Origin: Selenomonadaceae bacterium
Lineage (GTDB): Bacteria; Bacillota; Negativicutes; Selenomonadales; Selenomonadaceae
Length of the DNA: 63,709 bases
Assembly: GCA_017476005.1 (NCBI GenBank)
Contig: JAFVEM010000058.1
Coordinates: forward strand, 1 to 63,709
Reading direction: 5' to 3'
The notes beneath the pieces are model-generated. The model searched no databases. It saw only the letters and a program-made list of their open reading frames with translations, and was not told where the DNA came from. Of the stretch, positions 8,447-16,411 are shown one piece after another. The translations under genes were made by a program, and so were the position numbers. Positions within the stretch are counted from its first letter, which is position 1. Every line of letters starts with the position of its first letter.

Positions 8447-9376
8447 ATGTCAAAATACGATAAATCCCCTTTTAACTACATTGGCGGCAAATACAAGATG
8501 CTCCCCCAGCTTATCCCCCTTTTTCCTGATAACATCAATAAAATGTTGGATATGTTTGCCGGTGGCGGTGATGTTTTCGCTAACGTCACCGCCGCTGAAA
8601 TTTATGCCAACGATATAAATTTTTTTTTGATAGATATTTTCCGCGCCTTTCAGGCCATAGAAATAACGGAACTTTTGGGCGAGATAGACAAGATAATAGA
8701 CACTCGGGAATTAAGCATGACGAACAAGGAGAGTTATCTAAAATTCCGCTCCCATTATAATGCCATTCCAATTGCCCAGCGTAATCCCATAGAGCTGTAT
8801 GTGCTAATGTGCTATTCTTTCAACTACCAGTTTCGCTTTAACAGTAGTCATGAGTTTAACAATCCTTTCGGCAGGGAACGAAGCAGTTTCAATCCTCAGA
8901 TGAAAGAAAATTTAATTAAATTCCATAAAAAATTAAATGGTATAAATTTTTCCAGTCAAGATTTTTCTCAGCTGGATTATTCTTTTTTCGAGGCCGGTGA
9001 TTTTGTCTATGCCGACCCACCCTATAGGATAACCACCGGTAGCTATAACGACGGCAAGCGCGGCTTTAAAGGATGGTCACGGGAGGACGATATTAGGTTA
9101 TTTGCCATTTTGGATGAGTTGAGCGAGCGCGGAGTGAAATTTGCTCTGTCGAACGTGGTGGAGCATAAAGGGCAGACCAACACCGAACTTGCCGAATGGA
9201 TGCGCTCGTATAATGTTCATGCGATAAACTACGATTATAACAATAGTAATTATCAGGCACAAAATATCGACTGCGTTACTCGCGAGGTACTTATTACCAA
9301 CTATGAGAGGAACATAACCGATGGCGACGAGAACATTTGGCTGGATTCAAAACCTGGGTTAAGGCGATTCCGATAA
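8447..9376 (+). CDS. DNA adenine methyltransferase (M2 of a FokI-like system)
   Basis: A complete 309-residue N6-adenine methyltransferase of the Dam/DpnM class. The AdoMet pocket is FNYIGGKYKML near the N-terminus and MFAGGGDVFANV (motif I); the catalytic motif IV is YADPPYRITT. A GFKGWSREDD segment and the tail QNIDCVTREVLITNYE are typical. Context (a broken partner methyltransferase before, a FokI-like endonuclease wreck after) indicates that it modified one strand of an asymmetric type IIS site. Its retention without a nuclease suggests recent decay or a residual solitary role. Confidence 0.85.
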   Translation: MSKYDKSPFNYIGGKYKMLPQLIPLFPDNINKMLDMFAGGGDVFANVTAAEIYANDINFFLIDIFRAFQAIEITELLGEIDKIIDTRELSMTNKESYLKFRSHYNAIPIAQRNPIELYVLMCYSFNYQFRFNSSHEFNNPFGRERSSFNPQMKENLIKFHKKLNGINFSSQDFSQLDYSFFEAGDFVYADPPYRITTGSYNDGKRGFKGWSREDDIRLFAILDELSERGVKFALSNVVEHKGQTNTELAEWMRSYNVHAINYDYNNSNYQAQNIDCVTREVLITNYERNITDGDENIWLDSKPGLRRFR

Positions 9377-9894
9377 GTATGCCCGTGGGATAGCCAGCTG
9401 GTTGTCCCAGATGGGCTGGGTGAAAACGGCGGAGGGTGATTTCACTGCCACCTATCGCGGCGAGGGGTATCAAGGTAAATTACAGACATATTCCCTTACT
9501 CGCGCCGGGGAAAAGGTTTTGCAACGCGCTAGGGGTAATTCCAGCCGACCAAGGCTCCCTAGGCTTGTCATGTATGAGATGCTGGCTTCCAATAAAGCTC
9601 ATGGAGCTGATTGCCTCAGGTATCAGCGAGCTTGTTTGTAACGAATGGTGGAAGCGGTTCGATGCGCAGGTAGATAAATTCACCTTTCTGTTTATCACCT
9701 CATTTCTCAAGGGTAATTTTAGGAACCAACTAAATTACATTTCCTCCACCCATAACAACATCAAGGGAGCTGCTATCGGCGTGGAAAACCTGCTGTACCT
9801 AGCCGAGGGTTTAAAACGGGGCAGTATATCTCCGCAAGATTTTTATGCTAGCTTTGCCAATGATGAGCTGTGTTTTGCGGTGGAAACGGCATAA
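9366..9894 (+). pseudogene. FokI-like type IIS restriction endonuclease, gutted
   Basis: Two fragments match FokI by eye. The first (frame of 9366-9641) reads DSDKYARGIASWLSQMGW, then GEKVLQRARG and MYEMLASNKA, paralleling FokI SSDKYARMIGGWLDKLG, GLKVLRRAKG and YWEMLATN in the DNA-recognition region. The second (frame of 9643-9894) reads NEWWKRF, KFTFLFITSFLKGNFRNQL and ENLL, paralleling the FokI C-terminus NEWWKVYP, EFKFLFVSGHFKGNYKAQL. The recognition N-terminus and the catalytic Asp/Asp/Lys region between the fragments are missing, with a frame change at the join. The product cannot cut DNA. Confidence 0.75.
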
Positions 9895-9912
9895 TGGGCG
9901 TTATGTCAACAA

Positions 9913-9937
9913 GAAAAATCCCCCTCTTAGAGGGGGA
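9913..9937 (-). terminator. Terminator of the minus-strand gene at 9971
   Basis: TCCCCCTCT and AGAGGGGGA (9919-9937) form a stem. Read on the minus strand it is followed by a T-rich run, which fits termination of the 9971-10771 gene. Confidence 0.65.
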
Positions 9938-9970
9938 CAGCCGCGAAGGCGGCAGAGAAAAAATAAAAAA

Positions 9971-10771
9971 CTACCTCTCCAAACGAATTAACCCCGGCTG
10001 TTCCACTAGCCAGCGGTTTTCCTCGCGGCGGAAGATGGCGGGGAGTTTTACCTCGACTTTGCTATAGACTCCGTCTTCAAAGTTGGAGGCGAAGGTTTCT
10101 TTGAGACCGCCGGTGTCGTGGCTGGTTTTGTCGTAAGGATGGAGAGGATTGGGGACGACGGCGAAGCGGCCGTCGTTTTCCGTGGATTTCCAAGCCCAGA
10201 AAGCGGACATGGCCACTCCGTCAACCTCGGCGAATTTGGGGGTGGGGACGTTGCCGTCCATGGCGGCAGGTTCGAGGCAAATGAGGAGAAAGAGTTTTTT
10301 GGTCTGTACAAAACGGTCGCAAGCCTCCAAGGCCTTGGGGACATCCATGCTTTTGGCCAGTTTGTTGAAATCGTCAACAAAGGCTTGCCAGATGCTTTTT
10401 TCCATGGGCTTAGCGTCGGGTACAGCCGGGACAGGCCCTGATGAGGCGGCAGAACCGAGGGAGGAAAGGTCGTCTGGCATGAGCCGTTCGAGAGTCTCCA
10501 CCTTTTGCCGGAGGCTCCTCACCTCGGAATTAAGTTTGGAAAATTTTGCCACCGCTTCGTTGGTCTGGCGAAGTCCGGCCCACACATAGGCCGCCACCAT
10601 GAGGGAAATGACCCCCATGACCAAGCCCAAAATCACCAACATATCGGCGGCCAAGGGGGGCAGTACCCCACTTTCCATCGCCTTCTCCGCCCCTTCGCCC
10701 TCCGGCGCGGCCATGGCTACGCTATCTATGGCAAGTGTCAGGGCGAGGAGAAAATAAATTTTTCGTTTCAT
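9971..10771 (-). CDS. Exported membrane-anchored coiled-coil protein of unknown function
   Basis: A 266-residue protein not assigned to a family. ATG at 10771 is chosen because AGGAG lies 8 nt upstream. It has a signal peptide ending AMAAP, a second hydrophobic helix near residues 45-70, a short heptad region (LNSEVRSLRQKVETLERLM) and a Ser/Pro/Ala linker. A C-terminal globular domain of about 140 residues contains WQAFVDDFNKLAKSMD and ends in a short Arg/Trp-rich segment. The layout suggests an envelope protein with its globular part on one side of the membrane. Transcribed alone, divergently from the AlbA-like gene. Confidence 0.65.
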   Translation of the reverse strand: MKRKIYFLLALTLAIDSVAMAAPEGEGAEKAMESGVLPPLAADMLVILGLVMGVISLMVAAYVWAGLRQTNEAVAKFSKLNSEVRSLRQKVETLERLMPDDLSSLGSAASSGPVPAVPDAKPMEKSIWQAFVDDFNKLAKSMDVPKALEACDRFVQTKKLFLLICLEPAAMDGNVPTPKFAEVDGVAMSAFWAWKSTENDGRFAVVPNPLHPYDKTSHDTGGLKETFASNFEDGVYSKVEVKLPAIFRREENRWLVEQPGLIRLER

Positions 10772-10847
10772 CAATATCACTCCTAGAGGGGTATTCGTCT
10801 TTAGGAGTGGAAAATCCTGCCGTGTCTTTGTAAAAACTTGTCATAGG

Positions 10848-10907
10848 TTTATTTGCTACTCGATAGTAGCAAATAAAGTAGCAAATAAAATTAGGCTATG
10901 ATATAAT
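10848..10907 (+). promoter_or_regulatory. Operator-like inverted repeat plus -10 before the AlbA-like gene
   Basis: TTTATTTGCTACT (10848-10860) and AGTAGCAAATAAA (10865-10877) are perfect 13-bp inverted repeats with a 4-nt spacer. A third copy, GTAGCAAATAAA, follows directly at 10878-10889. TATAAT sits at 10902-10907. The arrangement suggests a repressor site covering the promoter, possibly bound by the downstream gene product. Confidence 0.65.
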
Positions 10908-10940
10908 ACCCTCATCGGGTTCCAAAGGAGGGTGAAAGCG

Positions 10941-12236
10941 ATGAACTTAGGGATCGAAACGGAGGTACAGGAATTTAAAAAGACTACGGGAGAACTAAAA
11001 GAAGGCATTATCTCTCTAGGCTCCATGCTGAATAAACATGGGTATGGAACGCTTTATTTTGGGGTGAAGGACAACGGTGATGTTATCGGTCAGCAAATTG
11101 GGAATAGTACCTTGCGAGATATTTCACAGGCGGTAGCCAATCATCTGAAGCCCCAAGTAATCCCCACCATCAGCCTTGAACTTATGGAAGAAAAAAATGT
11201 CATCAAGGTATATGTTGAGGGACAGGATATTCCCTATTCCGCCCACGGCAAATATTATATTCGCTCGGCGGACGAAGATCGAGAACTTTCTCCTCGGCAG
11301 CTTCGGTCGTTAATGCTTAAGGTGCATCAAGTAGATACAATTTCCCAACAACCAAATCGGGAGCAAAAGCTGTCTTTTAAAATGCTGAGAGGACTTTTTG
11401 TCACCAATAATCTTACTATCAATAACAATAACGAATTTTTTGAAACTAATCTTGGATTAAAACTGGATAATGGCCAATATAATATCATGGCCGGTCTTTT
11501 GGCTGATCAAAACGACATCTCCATCAAAATTGCCACCTTCCGCGGTAGAGATAAAAGCCAGCTTGTAAGAAGGAATGAATATGGCTACAAATGCTTGCTC
11601 GTAGCCATGGATCAAGTGTTAAACTACATGGAATCCATTAACGATACGGCGGTGGAAATCAAAACCCACGGCAGGGTGGAGGAAAAGCTCTTTGATATGT
11701 TGTGTTTTAGGGAGGCGTGGATTAATGCGTGTCTGCATACAAAATGGGAATTTCAGAATCCACCCACCGTCTATATTTATCAAGATAGGATAGAGATTAT
11801 ATCTACGGGCGGTTTGCCGGAAGCTCTCTCTAAAGAGGAATTTTTTAAAGGCATTAGCCGTCCTGTAAACGCAAAGCTACAAAAAATATTCGGACAATTA
11901 AATTATGTGGAACAAACCGGTCATGGCATTCCCTTGATAGTAGGCACCTACGGCAAACAGGCCTTTGATATTATGACCAACTATATCAATGTGACTCTGC
12001 CTTTTAATAAAGCCGTGAAACCATTACCGGACGGGACAAGCGATCTGAATGATTCACAGCGGAAAATTTTCACTTTGCTGAAACGCAATCCGGCCTATAC
12101 GATAAAGGATTTGGTGCAAGAGGCGGCCTTAAGCGACGGCTATGTGCGTAAAATCCTGACTGAGTTGAAAGCCAAAGACTGCCTTCAGCGCGTTGGCTCC
12201 AATAAAAAAGGGTATTGGCAGACGAGTGCCGTGTGA
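10941..12236 (+). CDS. AlbA_2 (Schlafen-like) putative transcriptional regulator
   Basis: A 431-residue protein. Residues 1-130 form the AlbA_2/Schlafen-like DNA-binding domain (EVQEFKKTTGELKEGIISL, then GTLYFGVKDNGDVIG). The middle resembles the ATPase-like region often annotated as RecG-like/HATPase_c4, with the pattern FREAWINACLHT and later GHGIPLI. A C-terminal winged helix is visible at SQRKIFTLLKRNPAYTIKDL followed by a recognition-helix-like LSDGYVRKILTELK. Start ATG 10941 is set by AAAGGAGGG 8 nt upstream. The inverted repeats in its promoter suggest autoregulation. Members are often found in defence or accessory islands. Confidence 0.8.
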   Translation: MNLGIETEVQEFKKTTGELKEGIISLGSMLNKHGYGTLYFGVKDNGDVIGQQIGNSTLRDISQAVANHLKPQVIPTISLELMEEKNVIKVYVEGQDIPYSAHGKYYIRSADEDRELSPRQLRSLMLKVHQVDTISQQPNREQKLSFKMLRGLFVTNNLTINNNNEFFETNLGLKLDNGQYNIMAGLLADQNDISIKIATFRGRDKSQLVRRNEYGYKCLLVAMDQVLNYMESINDTAVEIKTHGRVEEKLFDMLCFREAWINACLHTKWEFQNPPTVYIYQDRIEIISTGGLPEALSKEEFFKGISRPVNAKLQKIFGQLNYVEQTGHGIPLIVGTYGKQAFDIMTNYINVTLPFNKAVKPLPDGTSDLNDSQRKIFTLLKRNPAYTIKDLVQEAALSDGYVRKILTELKAKDCLQRVGSNKKGYWQTSAV

Positions 12237-12354
12237 AATAACTAGAAACTACAGTTTTCGCGGCAGGATTTAGCGATTTTTTGTAGAACAGAGCCGTGTA
12301 GAGATTCAGAGATTCGCGAGTATAGATACTCACTTTTATCGGGAGGGGTTAGCA

Positions 12355-13329
12355 TTGGGGATTAACAATAAAAAGCTGGTATTAGCGATAGTGGGAATGT
12401 TACTCTTGCCTATTGCCGGTTGTGGAAATGACCAAGCAGGCGGTAATGGCAGTGAAGCAAAGCCCGTGGCCAAAATGGAAGTTCCGGCCAGAGCCGAGGT
12501 GGCCACCGCCCCCACGGAGGTCTTTAAGTTCGGCGATCACGAAGGGAAAGTCTATGAATTGACGGGGGTGGATCTCCAAAAACTTATTCGCACCGGCAAA
12601 ATTGTTACCTTGGGACAGGAGATATTCTTTCACACCGACAGCGCCGGGGAAGCGGATAAGCATCAACACATGCGGAAAGTGACGATGAAAGGCGAGACTA
12701 TCACAGATCTCACCGACCTAGGGCAAAGCGGCGATATTGCCTCCTTGGCTACCAACGGTAAAGTGGTAGTTTGGCCGTCAGCCGATAGTAAGTTGGCTAT
12801 TTATGACGGTACCGACGTTAAGATTGGCGATAAATGGCGCGGTCTTATGGCCGGTGATGCCGAAAGTGGCGAATTTTACCGTATGCGCGGCGGTACTTTT
12901 GAACTGGTGAAGCTGGAAAACGGGGAACAGAAAGAGACGCGCACCGTAGTGGAGGATATGCGTAAGCAACCCGGTTTTGAGAAAGCAGGACTCTCGCCTA
13001 TATGCGTCGATAACGGGGAATGGTACCTGCGCTACGTTATCCGAGAAAATGACAAAGACCAACATTATCTGCTCGCTCTCGATAAGGACGGCAAAGAATT
13101 GCGCCGCTATGAGGGGCTGACCGAACTGCCTCGCGGTTGGGCGGTAACGGCCAATTATGTGATTCATGCCTGTTCCAAAGGGGAGCTGCGTATTTTCGAC
13201 AAAGCCACCGGCCAAATAATAGCCGACACAAAAATAAATTTGCGTCCCTTCGCGCTCTGGACTATCACGGGTAACGACGTAATTCTCTACGATGACCGCG
13301 CCGACAAACTTTATCGTATTGACTTTTGA
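12355..13329 (+). CDS. Lipoprotein with WD-like or beta-propeller-like body
   Basis: A 324-residue exported lipoprotein: basic N-terminus, hydrophobic stretch and the lipobox LPIAGC, so Cys23 is lipidated. A Gly/Ser/Ala linker follows. The rest is rich in short strands such as GKVVVWPSADSKLAIYDG, GEWYLRYVI and GELRIFDKATGQIIAD, which looks like a beta-propeller of the DUF5050 or TolB type. No catalytic motif is seen. TTG start at 12355 with GGGAGGGG 6 nt upstream. Confidence 0.65.
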   Translation: MGINNKKLVLAIVGMLLLPIAGCGNDQAGGNGSEAKPVAKMEVPARAEVATAPTEVFKFGDHEGKVYELTGVDLQKLIRTGKIVTLGQEIFFHTDSAGEADKHQHMRKVTMKGETITDLTDLGQSGDIASLATNGKVVVWPSADSKLAIYDGTDVKIGDKWRGLMAGDAESGEFYRMRGGTFELVKLENGEQKETRTVVEDMRKQPGFEKAGLSPICVDNGEWYLRYVIRENDKDQHYLLALDKDGKELRRYEGLTELPRGWAVTANYVIHACSKGELRIFDKATGQIIADTKINLRPFALWTITGNDVILYDDRADKLYRIDF

Positions 13330-13347
13330 TAACAATAATAAAAAACA

Positions 13348-13379
13348 AAAGCCTCCTACATTTCGTTGGGGGGCTTTTT
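13348..13379 (+). terminator. Terminator after the lipoprotein gene
   Basis: AAAGCCTCC pairs with GGGGGGCTTT (one G-T wobble), followed by a T-run. Confidence 0.75.
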
Positions 13380-13444
13380 GTTGACCTTTATTTTAAAATT
13401 TTCTCTCCACATGCAAAAACTTAAAGTAGTACTTTATAATTTTC

Positions 13445-13473
13445 TTGACTAGCTTAAAATCTTAAAGTAGAAT
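13445..13473 (+). promoter_or_regulatory. Promoter of the DUF4143 ATPase gene
   Basis: TTGACT (13445-13450), 17-nt spacer, TAGAAT (13468-13473). The motif CTTAAAGTAG occurs twice here (about 13420 and 13461), once across the -10, and may be a regulator site. Confidence 0.65.
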
Positions 13474-13493
13474 GAATGTAAGGGGGTGGGATT

Positions 13494-14675
13494 ATGATAC
13501 GGCGTGAGCATTATCTGTCCGCTATTAGAGATTTCCAGGACAGCGATTTGATAAAAGTGATTACCGGGGTACGACGCTCCGGTAAGTCCGTCTTGATGCG
13601 ACAGTTCATGGAGGAACTGCAACAGACCGGAAAACATTGTCTGTTCCTTGACTTTGAACTTTGGCACGTTTCTAAAGAATTTTCTGATACTAATAACCTC
13701 ATTAAGTATATAGAGTCACAGCTTTCTGACGAAAAATTGTACCTATTCCTAGACGAAGTGCAAAATTTGCCGGATTGGAATGTCGCTTGTCGCGCTCTCA
13801 GACGGCTTAACTGTTCGTTGTTTGTGACCGGTAGTAACTCGAAACTGCTATCGCGAGAGTTCACCAAAGAATTATCGGGACGGTATGTGTCTTTTCGCGT
13901 CAGGCCGTTCGTATATCGGGAGGTGGCAGAGTATGCGAGGGAGCTTGGTCGCCCGGCCACCGTCAACGATTATTTGATATGGGGTGGGTTCCCGGCGGCT
14001 ATAGAGCAACCAAATGAGACCGCGAAAAGACGGTATCTCAGCGATCTGAATAACACGATTATCTATAATGACCTAGAAAATCGTTATCGCATACGCAAAA
14101 CAGAGATTTTTGAACGAGTGGTAGATTTCCTCCTAGTCTCTAACGCTAGGGTGTTCAGCGCTAATTCCATCGCTACCTATCTGAAGGGACAAGGGGTTTC
14201 TATCTCGATACCTACCGTGATTAAGTATCTCGGCTATTTGAAGGAAGCGTATGTGGTGCAGGAACTGCCGTTATATTCGCCCAAGACCAAAGCAAAACTT
14301 AGTTACTACGGCAAACTCTATAACGAGGATGTGTCCTTTAATAGCATTAGGAAGGAGGCTAATCGTTATGACTTGACCCATAATCTGGAAAATATCGTGT
14401 TAAACGAATTGTTGTATCGAGGCTACGAGGTAACGGTCTTTAATAACCATGGACGCGAAATTGATTTTAGAGCCGTGAAGGGGAGTAAGATATATCTCAT
14501 ACAAGTCGCCTACAGCGTAGTCGAAGACAAGGCCTACGAGCGAGAATTTTCGGCTTTTAATTCCTTGGACAATTCCGTCAAAAAGATTATCATTACTAAT
14601 GACGAACTCGATTACTCTACCAGCACGGTAGAACACTATAGGCTAAAGGATTTTTTGCTGATGGAGGATTTTTGA
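13494..14675 (+). CDS. AAA ATPase with C-terminal DUF4143
   Basis: A 393-residue ATP-binding protein of the widespread AAA_14/DUF4143 class. Walker A is GVRRSGKSVLMRQ near residue 26 and Walker B is LYLFLDEVQNL near 85; a sensor-like VTGSNSKLLS follows. The C-terminal DUF4143 part has LENIVLNELLYRGYEV and GREIDFRA, followed by a KxxxIQV strand, an arrangement reminiscent of the PD-(D/E)XK fold. The role is unknown; these genes are frequent and mobile in gut Firmicutes and Bacteroidetes. It has its own promoter and stands alone. Confidence 0.85.
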   Translation: MIRREHYLSAIRDFQDSDLIKVITGVRRSGKSVLMRQFMEELQQTGKHCLFLDFELWHVSKEFSDTNNLIKYIESQLSDEKLYLFLDEVQNLPDWNVACRALRRLNCSLFVTGSNSKLLSREFTKELSGRYVSFRVRPFVYREVAEYARELGRPATVNDYLIWGGFPAAIEQPNETAKRRYLSDLNNTIIYNDLENRYRIRKTEIFERVVDFLLVSNARVFSANSIATYLKGQGVSISIPTVIKYLGYLKEAYVVQELPLYSPKTKAKLSYYGKLYNEDVSFNSIRKEANRYDLTHNLENIVLNELLYRGYEVTVFNNHGREIDFRAVKGSKIYLIQVAYSVVEDKAYEREFSAFNSLDNSVKKIIITNDELDYSTSTVEHYRLKDFLLMEDF

Positions 14676-14818
14676 CCAGAGTTCATGCCTGCGAAATTGG
14701 GGAGTGGCGGAAAGAATGAGCTTTTGCGGCGAGCCGACCAAAGAATAACAATCGCGAATAGAATCAATAACAAATTTGGTATTGCCAAAGAGAAAACTAT
14801 GTGTTAGACTTGGCCAAG

Positions 14819-14860
14819 CTGAGAGGGGAGAAGGATTTCCCCTAGAGGCTCAGTTTTTTT
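14819..14860 (+). terminator. Terminator or attenuator before the HPr-like gene
   Basis: CTGAG plus AGGGGA (14819-14829) pairs with TCCCCT and CTCAG (14838-14853), followed by seven T residues. It ends only 24 nt before the HPr-like ATG, so it could terminate the ATPase transcript or attenuate the HPr-like gene. Confidence 0.7.
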
Positions 14861-14883
14861 GTCAGCCTGAAGGAGTGATTACC

Positions 14884-15177
14884 ATGGGCAATGAGAATAT
14901 GCGCGAAGGTATGCGCCTCGCCCCGGTGGTTGGCTTAGTCAAACAGAATATTTGCTTCCGCGAATGCGCGAAGATAATAAAGATAGCCGAAGAAACCGGC
15001 TGTCATATAAGCATTACCGCCGGCAGTCGCAAGGGAACTACCGACAGCCTACTCTCTCTTGTGCAATTAGGTCTTACCCCCGGTCGTACCGTCGTATTGT
15101 CTGCTACCGGACAAGCTCCGGAACTTGCTTTCCGCGATTGCTTGAAGGTTTTGGACGGTGGGGCGGCGGCGGCATGA
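14884..15177 (+). CDS. HPr-like protein with Cys in place of the catalytic His
   Basis: A 97-residue protein that aligns along its length with HPr, the PTS phosphocarrier. The active-site segment of HPr (GLHARPA) corresponds to ICFRECA, so His15 is replaced by Cys24 while Arg17 is kept (Arg26). The regulatory Ser46 aligns with Ser55 in DSLLSLVQLG with the same 9-residue offset. The body ISITAGSRKGTTDSLLSL..GRTVVLSATG and the C-terminal helix fit HPr. It therefore cannot relay PTS phosphate through His. A Crh-like regulatory role through Ser is possible. ATG 14884 follows GAAGGAG. Confidence 0.75.
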   Translation: MGNENMREGMRLAPVVGLVKQNICFRECAKIIKIAEETGCHISITAGSRKGTTDSLLSLVQLGLTPGRTVVLSATGQAPELAFRDCLKVLDGGAAAA

Positions 15178-15211
15178 GGACACTGCTCTTTGACGCATAC
15201 GCCAAAAAACG

Positions 15212-15243
15212 AAGGAGCTTCTCTTACGGGAGGCTCCTTTTTG
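15212..15243 (+). terminator. Terminator after the HPr-like gene
   Basis: AAGGAGC (15212-15218) pairs with GCTCCTT (15233-15239), followed by T residues. Confidence 0.75.
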
Positions 15244-15402
15244 TTTGCAGTTTTTGTGTTGCAAATTTAACGCAAATTATGGTTGCAATTTGCAATTGTA
15301 TAAAATAAAGACCGTAGTTACTGGTGTTTTATATTATATTGTGTTGCATTTTGTGGTACTTACTCCGCCCTTCGTACACCTCCCTTCGTACACCTCCCTC
15401 TC

Positions 15403-15735
15403 TCAATCCGTCATTAAGCCTTCAAGATATGACGCTTGGTCACGTTTACCGTAAATGACAGCGATAATATTGACTTGTTGTGCCGTTTCGTCAATCCAAA
15501 AATATATCAGGTAATTTTTGACTACCATGCAACGTAAGCCGCGAGAACACCACGGCTCATATCGAACAAGTGGAATCCTTTCCGGCATAATTCGGAGTGA
15601 ATCTATAGCCGTACTTGTCTCGTCCAAAAAATTCAGTGTTGCTTGCTGATTTTCAAGTATGTGTAAAAGATATTCTTTTATATCGTCAAGTTGCTGTTCC
15701 GCATAAGCATGAATTTTTAAATTATACCGTTTCAA
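15403..15735 (-). CDS. ParE/RelE-family toxin
   Basis: A 110-residue toxin of the ParE/RelE superfamily. It shows the N-terminal helix pair (YAEQQLDDIKEYLLHIL), IDSLRIMPERIPLVRYEPW, the conserved GLRCMVVKNYLIYFWID strand pair and NIIAVIYGKRD at the end. TTG at 15735 is chosen since AAGGAG lies 7 nt before it. It overlaps the antitoxin stop by 14 nt, so the pair is coupled. Confidence 0.85.
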   Translation of the reverse strand: MKRYNLKIHAYAEQQLDDIKEYLLHILENQQATLNFLDETSTAIDSLRIMPERIPLVRYEPWCSRGLRCMVVKNYLIYFWIDETAQQVNIIAVIYGKRDQASYLEGLMTD

Positions 15736-16000
15736 GAGCAAGCTCCTTATATAATCTGGCAAATACCGACTTTGCAGGTTTTCCTTCTTGGGTTAGCGAT
15801 TCACGATAGCCTTGTTCCAGTAAGGCATGAAATTCTTCGTCGGTCATTTCATCTCGTGCTTTTGGGTGAGACGCACTCCTAACGATTTTTTCTTTTGCTG
15901 CCCGAAGCATGAAGTCAGGGACGCTAATATTTTCTCGCCCTGCGTAGTGGGTAATCAAAGCCTCGTCAGTAGTGTTCATGGCCAAATTGTTGTAAGTCAT
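15722..16000 (-). CDS. Antitoxin of the ParE-like toxin
   Basis: A 92-residue partner gene directly upstream of the toxin. ATG 16000 has AGGAGGT at 6-nt spacing. The N-terminal half (MNTTDEALITHYAGREN, ISVPDFMLRAAKEKI) resembles a ribbon-helix-helix antitoxin that would bind its own promoter. The C-terminal half (DEEFHALLEQGYRESL) is the likely toxin-binding tail. Confidence 0.8.
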   Translation of the reverse strand: MTYNNLAMNTTDEALITHYAGRENISVPDFMLRAAKEKIVRSASHPKARDEMTDEEFHALLEQGYRESLTQEGKPAKSVFARLYKELALETV

Positions 16001-16116
16001 GTCGTGACCTCCTCTCCTGTGGTTATAACACATCAATATCATTATAGAACGCTATGTGTGAATGTCAATGATAAAAATAGATAAGCAAAAAATTTTTCGC
16101 CAGCACAAAAAAATTC

Positions 16117-16145
16117 TTGCCAAACTGATTTACTTGTAATACAAT
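16117..16145 (+). promoter_or_regulatory. Promoter of the tRNA-Glu pair
   Basis: TTGCCA (16117-16122), 17-nt spacer, TACAAT (16140-16145). Confidence 0.7.
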
Positions 16146-16171
16146 ACCCGTGTCGGTTGCGAAATGCTGAC

Positions 16172-16246
16172 GGCGCCTTCGTCAAGTGGTTAAGACACCG
16201 CCCTCTCACGGCGGGTTCATGGGTTCGAATCCCATAGGCGTCACCA
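16172..16246 (+). tRNA. tRNA-Glu (anticodon CTC)
   Basis: Acceptor GGCGCCT pairs with AGGCGTC. Anticodon stem CCGCC/GGCGG encloses CTCTCAC, giving anticodon CTC at 16205-16207. CCA is encoded. Confidence 0.95.
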
Positions 16247-16251
16247 ATTTC

Positions 16252-16326
16252 GGCGCCTTCGTCAAGCGGTTAAGACACCGCCCTCTCACGGCGGGTTCAT
16301 GGGTTCGAATCCCATAGGCGTCACCA
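16252..16326 (+). tRNA. tRNA-Glu (anticodon CTC), second copy
   Basis: Tandem copy 5 nt downstream of the first, identical except for one D-loop base (AAGCGG instead of AAGTGG). CCA is encoded. Confidence 0.95.
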
Positions 16327-16361
16327 GCAATTTTTCCGGGAGCGGATTATATATGGAAAAG

Positions 16362-16393
16362 CCTTTCGAGTTTACCCCTCGAAGGGTTTTTTG
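16362..16393 (+). terminator. Terminator of the tRNA-Glu operon
   Basis: CCTTTCGAG pairs with CTCGAAGGG, followed by TTTTTTG. It ends 19 nt before the topB start. Confidence 0.8.
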
Positions 16394-16411
16394 TTTTATG
16401 AGGTGAAAAAT

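Noticed and set aside
8121..9894. Prophage or Dam-type orphan methylation island
   Set aside because: No integrase, capsid or tail genes are present, and the flanking fragments match FokI-type methyltransferase and endonuclease parts.
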